A stretch of DNA of 64,000 bases, from positions 398,989,886-399,053,885 of the forward strand of contig CM077666.1 of assembly GCA_039707655.1 (NCBI GenBank). The letters are read 5' to 3'. The notes under the pieces were generated by a model. It was not told the origin of the DNA. It did not search any database and saw nothing but the letters and a program-made list of their open reading frames with translations. Shown piece after piece: positions 56,483 to 64,000 of the stretch (its first letter is position 1; each line of letters begins with the position of its first letter). The position numbers and the translations under genes are program-made. This DNA comes from Elymus sibiricus. Taxonomy: Eukaryota > Streptophyta > Magnoliopsida > Poales > Poaceae.

Positions 56483-58288
56483 TCAGACATCTGGTGTGAG
56501 CCAGTGGAATCCGTTGACGAAGCTCTTGCCGAGGAATGGGCGGGCGGTGAAGTAGTCGAGCTCCCGCGCCCACGGCACGCCGTGCACGGCGTCGGCACCG
56601 GGCCCCCAGTTCCTATACATCCCGAAGAAGGCCGTCCTGTATTGTAACAAAAAGAAAAACTGCAGGTTAGTTTTGCTCAATTTATTCATGCTGTGTCTGA
56701 ATATATATGCAATAGAGTTCTGGTGTAGTTACATGCTCTTGTTGCTCTTGTGGTCCCAATCGTCCCATCCGCCGGGCGCGATGACGTTGTCGAAGTAGGT
56801 GTAGGCGTAGACGATGCGCGAGTACTGCCCCATGGCTCGCCCCGCGTAGAGCATCCCGGTGCCGGTCACCCGGCAGTTGACGAACGCGAAGCCGGTGCGT
56901 TCGCAGGGCCCCTGCCGTCCGTGCGCCGCCACCGATCCGAACCGCCGCGCCGTCGAGTGCAGCTCGCAGTCCTGCTCGAATGTGTTTTCAGCATGGGCAC
57001 GTATACATATGTAATGTATGTGTGTGCCATAATGCGCTGCATATATATGTGCACTGCACGCAGCAGTACCAGTAGGTACCTACCTTATAAAGGGAGCGGC
57101 CGTTGCCGAAGATGAAGTCGATGGAGCCCTCGATGTAGCAGTCGCGGAAGTAGTGCCGGCCGGCGTCGTCGCACAGCGTGTCCTGGGCGCCGTAGAACCC
57201 GCACCCGAAGAAGAAGGCCTTGTCGCCGGAGATGCGGAACGCCACCGCCTGGCCCCCTTGCATGCCGGGCATCGGTGCTGGAGCCGTGTTCTGTCAAGCC
57301 ATTAGATAGATAGAAACACAACGTCAGTCAAGTCGCACATCATGCCAACCTCACGAGTCACGAGTCACGAGCAGAGTGGCCTCGTGTTGCTCGGCCCAGG
57401 CTTCACTCCAGCCAGCAATATATCCTCTCCGCGCCGTAGCCAGGAGAAGAAGCCACACCCTTGTTAGCCTGCCTGCTCCAAGCAAAACTCAAAACACATC
57501 ATGCATGCGATGCACCACTACGAATTTTCAAAATCTCAAAACGAACAGGGATACACAGAGATCGACAGCGGCGGCCGTTTGTAGGACGTGGCTTGTGAGC
57601 CCGAAGCATTTGTCACTTTGCCTGCCCCCCTGCACAGTGCGCTGCTGAGACGGTACGCATTGATGCATGCAGCACGGCCCGCGTCTGCTTGTGCCTTGTG
57701 ACCCGTGTCACGTTTCGTACGTTCATGGACCACTGGTGACTCACCTTGAAGCTGATGTTTTTGGCGGTGAAATAGCTAGAGAGAACGGTTACGGAGGCGG
57801 TGTTGTAGGTGCGGAGCTGCTGCCCGTCGGGGCCGCGGTCGCTCGCCTTGTCGTGCCACTCCACCACCGTCACGTCGCGCCCGCCGCCCTCCAGCGTGAT
57901 GTACGGCTTCGACGCCGGCACCACCACCTTCTCTCTGCGCATAAAGCATAAACTAGTCTAGTCAGGAGAAAAGCTCGGCACTGCACACACGAAGAATGAT
58001 GACAAGCGTGGTAGCCAGAGCTAGAGCTTACATGTAGGTGCCGGCGTTGATCTGCATGATGACGCGCACGCTGTTGTTCACCGGCACGGAGTCCACGGCC
58101 TGCTGGATGGACAGGAAGTCGCCGGCGCCGCTCGCGTCCACCACGATCCTCCGCACGCCCGCCGGCTGCCTGTACTGGTGGTGCCCGCGCCTCGCGCTCT
58201 CGCACGTCGTCGCCTGGCTCCTCAACGCCGGCAGGAGGCTCGCCAGCGTCGCCGCCAGCGCCAGCACTTGCAGGAGCGGGCGAGCCAT
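56483..58288 (-). CDS. Pectinesterase without pro-region
   Basis: Five exons give 348 residues: 58032-58288, 57745-57934, 57084-57290, 56733-56971 and 56483-56636. A hydrophobic signal peptide (about 1-25) starts [20 protein letters not shown]. The right-handed beta-helix follows directly, so this is a type without inhibitor-like pro-domain, like Arabidopsis PME53/QRT1-type enzymes. Active-site features are Gln163 (GGQAVAFR), Gln185-Asp186 (GAQDTL), Asp207 (IDFIFG) and Arg263 (GRAMGQYSR). The C-terminus has [14 protein letters not shown] and the motif [20 protein letters not shown]. It removes methyl esters from homogalacturonan in the cell wall, affecting wall stiffness and cell separation. 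The gene points toward the PEX19-related gene (353 bp between stop codons). The upstream flank holds a (GT)n tract near 58330. Nothing suggests inactivation. Confidence 0.95.
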
Positions 58289-60221
58289 CTGAAGCGAGGA
58301 CTCGGTGTCGATCTCGTGCGTGCGTGCGTGTGTGTGTGTTTATGTGACAATGTTCTTGAGTAATGAGTACTCTATCTGTGTGCGCGTGTGTGCCTAGCTA
58401 GCTTGCCGCTCTAGCTTTCACTTGCAATGCTCTCTATCTCTCTCACCTTCACATGCATATATGGCAGTGTATATGGTGAGACCTTGAGAGCAAAGCTATA
58501 GCTAGGTAGGCTCTTTCCCACGGCTGGGAGGCTTGAAATATATAGAGGCGAAAGGGGGGCTACGAACGAGGCGAGCAGCGAATAATGGAGGAGAGAGTCT
58601 GGACTCTGGAGTGCGCCAAAGTCCAAATGCTATAGCTTGCATGGAGCAGCCTGTTTTGGAAGTTGTGTCTTGGTCGGACGCCAACGGTCATGCTTCCGCG
58701 CGCCAAGGTCTCGCCTGCTTTGCATGCTAGCTTAGCTATGAGCCACGCGCATTAGTACTACGTACTCCCTCCCACTAAACTGCTCATCAGCTGTGTTTTG
58801 CACGTCGAATGCTCGATTAGTACTCCTATATACTAGTACCAAACAGAAAACGCATGTATGTTTATGACGTGCGTGGCATATCAGCTTTTCCGGATCCCTA
58901 AGACGGGAGGGATGGGATGGTCCTGAGCTGGTGATGTGCCGTGGGCCTCCCTGAAACGGTAGATTGGATGTAGACAAGAGCGTGCATTGATAGGAGCACC
59001 AAAGCCACCAAAAAACAGCAACATGCATGCACCGATTACTGCCAATTTCCTCGCTGTAGAGGCTCAGGAAACAGCTTTGCTCAGGATATGCCACCGCAAA
59101 CGCACGGGATAGAACAGTACACTGTGCACATAAACCTCATCTTCGTTCCTTACTAGTATCCGTTACAGGCTTACAGCTAAATTAATGCAAAATAATCCTT
59201 GAAGGGCATGGAAGCAAAACACACTGCAATTCAAGTTGCACTGTAAACTAAGGGCCACCTATTTATCAGTTGCTTCAAAAAGAAAATGATTTCTCTCAGT
59301 AGATTTCCGAGGCCGTATAAGTGAAATTCAACATGTGATCATCTTTTTGTTTGTTTGAGAAACGACCGTCTTCTTCTTCCTCCCAAGCCCCCTCCCCCTC
59401 GTATCCCTGCGGCACCGACGTCACGCCGACACCGTGATGAGCCGCATTGTCCCCGCCTCCCGCGAGGTCCTGGCGAGCCCTCAATGGCCAGCCGCAGCGT
59501 CCCCTTGTCGAGCTCGGGCGTTGTCTGATCTGAATGACTGTCAAAACGAAAAGGCACCCTACCCGAACTAGTGAACCCTCTTCCTCTCATGCGCCGACAG
59601 ACGTGTCATCCCATCTCTGATGAGGTCTGGCCTCGACCTCGCCGTCTCCGGGACGTCGCGGCTGGCCGTGTCGCCGGCGCGCCCATGCTGCCGTGCACGC
59701 ACGCACACGCCGAGCTAAAGCAAGCCTCGCTTTGGGAGACGCGCGCGCGCGGCAGGCCGAGTGTGCCCCGCCGCGAGCCGCAAAGCTGAGGCCCTTTTGC
59801 ACGATCCATCCATCCTCTTTGTCCCTTGAGGCTCGAGTCGAGTGATTAGCAGCTGATGACAGATCGTGTATGTATTGAAAGGCAAAACCTTTTCATCTTT
59901 GGCATTTGTTCTCTTCTGGGCTATGAGAACCTCCTGGTCATACTACAATACTGCTAGCACTATAGGAGTACGACGGGAGGACTAACTATGCCTGCTGAGT
60001 ACCGAGGCCCACATGGCATGGTGCTGTCAAAAAGCAGGACCGCGCCTTGCTATCGAGAATAAACTTTTGGGTTTGGGTTGGGATCCATGCATCTCGACTA
60101 CTTTTACCTTTGTGCAGTGCAATTCAGAGACGTGACTGAAAGCTGTAGCCTTGGATCGGCAAACCCATATCGATCCATGCACGCTCATCAGCTCATGCAT
60201 CCTCCGGCCGGCTCATCTCCG
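58289..60221. other. Promoter region of the pectinesterase gene and intergenic DNA
   Basis: TATA-like AAATATATAGAGG lies on the plus strand near 58534, and TAGCTAG-type repeats occur at 58390-58410. Half of a Stowaway end (GTACTCCCTCC) occurs at 58762. No other gene recognised; frames at 59296-59809 are GC-rich without domains. Confidence 0.4.
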
Positions 60222-60287
60222 TTCAACTAGTATGGGTGTGAATCAAAGAATGAGTTCAACCAGTATGGGTGTGAATCAAAGAATGAG
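60222..60287. repeat. 33-bp tandem duplication
   Basis: Two units (60222-60254 and 60255-60287) read TTCAAC(T/C)AGTATGGGTGTG..AATCAAAGAATGAG with one difference. Confidence 0.9.
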
Positions 60288-61715
60288 AGACGCGAGTAAC
60301 TATTTCCTCGAGAAGGAATGCTACGCAGCAGACAGATGGAGGTACCGATGCCCGGACAGGTAGGAACTCTCGGAAGACAGCGAGAACGCACCGTCCAGGC
60401 CGCTCCATTTCCCTGCGCCGTACCTACTGGCGCGCGCGGTGACCACGCCTTCGCCGTGCACCACCATGCCAGCGCATTGCGGCCGGAGGCGGCGGGCCAG
60501 GCGCAACGGTCACTTTTGCGCGCGCTCGAGGCGGCATGGCGGAGACGCGACGTGCATGCATGCGGTCGAGGCGAGAGAGGGATGGAGCGGGCATGTGTGT
60601 GGCCTACCGCCGCGAGTCACACGGCCTGTGACGCGCGCCGCTTGCCCGCGGCTTTGTACAGTAGTGGAGCGCCCACTTGGGCAGCACCGGGAGGAAAGGT
60701 GACGGTTTTGAAACGTTTGAAGGTGTCGGGCGGCTCGCATGCATGCATGCTAGCTCGGCGAGAATGACAGGTCACGGGGAGCACATCGGAGCTCCATCTC
60801 TGAAACAGACAAATTCGTAAGGAGGGTGGGGCACGGCGTCCGGTTCCACTTTTCCGTTGAGCCCACCACCGTAGAAAAGCATACATATTTCCCTTTAATC
60901 ACCCTGGCACTACAGGCGAATTGAGTGCACATACGTACGCGTGGTCGATGTCTCGAGTGACTCCGTGACCGCGGGGGGTAATAGTCGTCGCACTCGCACG
61001 CCGTAGGTCCGTTGCCATATTTCAACTTAGTTTGAAAGAACTGTTGATGCTCAAAAGTGGCACCATCGTAAAGATTGGCTTGAGGCTCAAGATGATGTCG
61101 ATTTGAAGATTGATGTTCATCGTTTGGTAACCCTCTCCGAGATGGTCAAAATAGATATAAATATGGTTCAAAACGATGCCTGGACATGTAACTTACGACA
61201 AATTCAAAGGAGTATGTGTTTGACAACATGTATTAGATTGCTCAGAATCGTCCTCAAGATGACTTCAAATGGAAAAGTGCTCAACATGAAACTTCTTGGT
61301 CTCGTCGAGATGACGGAAATTCATAGGGGCACCAAGGTGCGGGGGCACGCACCTGCCTATTCTTTTCTGAACGTCCAATTACTTTAATATTCATAAACTT
61401 GTCTAGCATTAGCCCTTTAATTACTGTACGCTTGGGTCCATCTAGGCATGCTTTTGGCAGCTTTTGCCAGAGTTTCATGTGCCATCCATCCCATCTCCCA
61501 TGCTTTTTCTATTTCATATTTTAATTTCAATCTACAATATTTTTTGAACCGAAAGTCAAAATTAACTTTTGTTTTATATTTGTGTTCGTCGCGACAATAA
61601 CTTTCGAAGAGGACCAATCTTGAATACATTTTGACAACTTTCTTTAGAAAAGAAACCTAAGTTGCAAATATTAAAACTTGATACTCGTAACATTAAATTT
61701 TACCACGTTCATATG
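60288..61715. other. Intergenic DNA with an unassigned 94-codon frame
   Basis: A plus-strand frame at 61103-61387 (MKIDVHRLVTLSEMVKIDI..) extends upstream in frame with WHHRKDWLEAQDDVDLKI and has no recognisable domain; it may be a fragment of a mobile-element protein. Nothing else stands out. Confidence 0.35.
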
Positions 61716-61771
61716 TTTTTAGGGTTTTAGGGTTCTGGGCTTAGGGCTTTAGGGCTTTAGGGTTTAGGTTT
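61716..61771 (+). repeat. Degenerate telomere-like TTTAGGG tract
   Basis: About seven imperfect copies of the plant telomere unit (TTTTAGGG, GCTTAGGG, CTTTAGGG, TTTAGG) lie in a row in the telomere G-strand sense. It is too short and irregular to be a true telomere. Confidence 0.7.
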
Positions 61772-63089
61772 TTAGTTTTAGTTTTTGAAACGTGTTAAAT
61801 TTACCAAGTTTTAGTAGTTGAAACTTACCGGACCGCCCGATTTTGCTTGCGATCAGCGAAGTCGTTAGATTCTTCACGAGAGTACAGTAAGTTTTAAGTT
61901 TTAATCATTGAAACTTACGATTTTGCATTTGAAACTTACAATTTTTCGGGTCGCTTGAATCAAGTTTCTAAGCTAAAACTTAACATTTTTTTTGTCGGTA
62001 GTAGGTACTAAAGTTGTGATTTGTTAGCCACTCGTACTAAGTTTCAGAAGTTGAAACTTAACAATATTTTAAGAAGTCATCAATTATTCAAAATGAATCT
62101 TATTTGAAAGCCCTCGTCGCAAGAAACACGAATATGCAAATGAAATATAAATTGGACTTTCGATTTAAAAGATATAATAGATTCAAGTTTGAATGTCAAA
62201 AGAAATAGCATGGGATGTAGGATGGGTGGACCTGCCAAAAGTTACACGCATGGACCCCATCTAAGATAATTAAAGGCTAAAGCTCATGCAAATACCAAAC
62301 CAGTTTTTGAATCACGAGGCAATCGGACGGACGCAAATCTGTGTTCCCCCAGACCTGCGTGTTTTACTTTTTTTGGGTCATCTCAAATCCAAAGTAGTAT
62401 GCAACCTATGAAGCCGAAGAAAAGTCAGAAACAGAAGCTATAGAAATCAGGTCGGATGTTCCGACCAAATGTCCGAGTTGCACAAGATTCCTTGGCTTCG
62501 GCCTGATATTTAGTTGGAATGTCCGACCCAATGTCTGACCAAATGTTCGACGCAATATCCGACCTTATCAGAGAACAAGGGTTTTTTGTCTGAGTCAGGC
62601 TAGGTTTTCAACTTGTTGGACGAAATTTTAAATCATTTTCTTATACTGGAAATCCATCCGCCGGAGGTGACGGTCGATTGAAGAACACACAATCGATCAT
62701 TAATTTACCACTTTTACCTTTATTTTTTAATATCCCTCGTTTTCTTCTTCCCGCTCTTTGTTGTTATTCTTGTTACAGTAAAGTGAACCTGGGAGCCTAG
62801 GGGCGAACAGGTCGACCTAGGGCAGCCCCACCGTACTCCCTGATGGGGTCCCTCTCGGGCGAGTAGGGTTTCATGTCTCTAAAAAATCATGCCGGTGTGT
62901 CTTTCGTATTGCCCTCCCGGCGAGTCTCCTCCGGTGACGTGTCTTGCGTACCACACTTGACACCGAGGGTACACATTGACGTGTTTGTGTGCGAACAAGA
63001 GCTTGAACCGCTTAAGCACCAAGCCTCTCGGCAAACATATGTCGTCCTTCAGTCTTGTAGTCTTGGTTTGCAAGTTTTGTGTAGACATA
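61772..63089. other. AT-rich intergenic DNA with local word repeats
   Basis: The word GAAACTTAC recurs in several orientations at 61780-62060, and AATGTCCGACC-type words recur at 62455-62570. These look like decayed mobile-element sequence. No gene recognised. Confidence 0.4.
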
Positions 63090-63813
63090 GAGCATCTCTA
63101 GCCCACCCCCATCCTATTCTCCATCCTTTATACCCCTATTTTTGAGAGATTAAATTATTGTGCATCTAACCCATTCCTTAAAACTTAATCCACAAAAAAA
63201 ACTTATTTTGCAAATTCATCCAATTGTTTGCATACAAACTCCATTTGAACATATATTTTCACAACATATCAATTCGAAACTTCAGAATTCAAATGTGTAA
63301 AATTAAAATACATAACAAATTTAATGTTTTCAAACTTAACCATTCAATTTTAAACACAACATGCGGCCAAAATGAACTAATAATCCAAACAAAACATGAT
63401 AAAATCATAAGAATCAAGTGCTATGAAGTTGCCAATGGTGCTCGACAAGATCTTCAAGGAGTTGGTTGTGAGTTTCTCAGTTCTTGATCCTTCGGTGTTA
63501 ATGCTTGGGTTCTATTTGGGTGACATTCTGCCTCCATCATGACACCATTGTAGAGGAAAATCAAGTTCTACGGGTCCTATCTCTCGTCCTCAGTGATTAT
63601 ATTGTGCAAGATAACACATGTGCATGGCACCTCTGTAACAACAGCGTGCACGAGGAGGGAAAGCCTCGGTCTCTGTCTCTGTTGAATTCCTGAAGAGGTA
63701 TAAACTAGAGCTGATCCAATGCATGGAACTGCAAGGTGATGACAAGGGGAAACAAACCCTATTCCCTGACATCAAGGCGAGTGCCGATCAGAATGTTAAA
63801 CCCATTCATTGGG
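63090..63813. mobile_element. Possible Harbinger-type element start
   Basis: GAGCATCTCTAGCCCACCCC at 63090 closely resembles the left end of the Harbinger copy at 31361 (GAGCATCTCTAACC). The sequence after it includes AAGTGCTATGAAGTTGCC and is not recognisably transposase. The right end was not found. Confidence 0.4.
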
Positions 63814-64000
63814 ATGCACCTACGGTTTGGCTGGTGGAAACTTAGCACGGACGCGACATTCGGGAGCACTGATGGACAAGCGTCTGTCGGTTGGGTTGTC
63901 AGAGACCAGGTTGGCGTAGTGGCTTTGTTGGGCTGTCAGTGCCCCGCGCCTTGTGCAGGTGCTGAGGGGGCAGAGGTTCTGGCCGTAAAGTACGGCCTGC
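63814..64000 (+). CDS. RNase H-like domain, start only, cut by the window end
   Basis: The open frame from the ATG at 63814 gives MHLRFGWWKLSTDATFGSTD, ASVGWVVRDQVGVVALLG and GAEGAEVLAVKYGL. WKLSTDATF carries the first catalytic Asp and GAEVLAV the Glu position of plant retroelement-derived RNase H domains. The rest lies beyond the window, so it is unclear whether this is a retroelement remnant or a retained gene; a remnant is more likely. Confidence 0.6.
   Translation, partial: MHLRFGWWKLSTDATFGSTDGQASVGWVVRDQVGVVALLGCQCPAPCAGAEGAEVLAVKYGL

Noticed and set aside
58762..58800. Stowaway element near the pectinesterase promoter
   Set aside because: Only one end (ACTCCCTCC) is present without an inverted partner.
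61103..61387. 94-codon frame as a gene
   Set aside because: Upstream sequence is also open but nothing is recognisable; too weak to call.

Overview
This is plant nuclear DNA, almost certainly from a Triticeae grass (wheat, Aegilops or barley type). Genes have short exons with GT..AG introns and GC-rich first exons. Stowaway miniature elements ending CTCCCTCCGT..ACGGAGGGAG sit in introns and between genes, and nested LTR retrotransposons fill the spaces. There are no bacterial features: no operons, no CRISPR array, no origin.

Layout, left to right. 0-6.4 kb: a foldback MULE-type element, then an intact intronless C2H2 zinc-finger repressor gene (4463-5374). 6.6-11.3 kb: a poly(A)-tailed retroposon with a 14-bp target duplication, a TIR element and intergenic DNA. 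11.37-18.36 kb: a young, non-coding, copia-like LTR element on the minus strand. 19.4-21.0 kb: a broken PIF/Harbinger transposase. 22.0-30.6 kb: a gene island with TGD1 (chloroplast lipid-import permease), a frameshifted acyl-lipid thioesterase copy, LINE RNase H fragments and a four-exon WDR76-type WD40 gene. 31.4-45.7 kb: a three-layer nest. A Harbinger pseudogene is split by a gypsy element (33053-45383, 5-bp target duplication GACTA), whose left LTR is itself split by a 5.3-kb non-coding LTR element (33797-39116, duplication GATGC). The gypsy element carries degenerate gag-protease-RT on the minus strand and, in antisense, a B3 DNA-binding-domain ORF. 46.2-58.3 kb: a second gene island with an intact acyl-lipid thioesterase gene, head to head (211 bp between start codons) with an odd PEX19-related gene, then a pectinesterase gene on the minus strand. 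58.3-64 kb: intergenic DNA, ending in the start of another RNase H domain.

The most unusual locus is the PEX19-related gene (48050-56130). An exon pair encoding the PEX19 C-terminal domain is present three times in tandem, all copies in compatible splice phase. The first copy is frameshifted by a 2-base deficit. A 530-bp element with an 8-bp target duplication interrupts exon 4. The short N-terminal exons also look like micro-duplications. Two other patterns deserve attention: the antisense B3 ORF inside the gypsy element, and seven tiny poly(A) or poly(T) inserts (14-30 bp) flanked by 12-18-bp direct repeats, which look like minimal target-primed retrotransposition scars.

The genes do not form one pathway. 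TGD1 and the thioesterases both act in plastid lipid metabolism and TGD1 lies tail to tail with the broken thioesterase, but no functional link can be read from the sequence. Exon boundaries were placed by eye from splice sites, reading phase and paralogue comparison.
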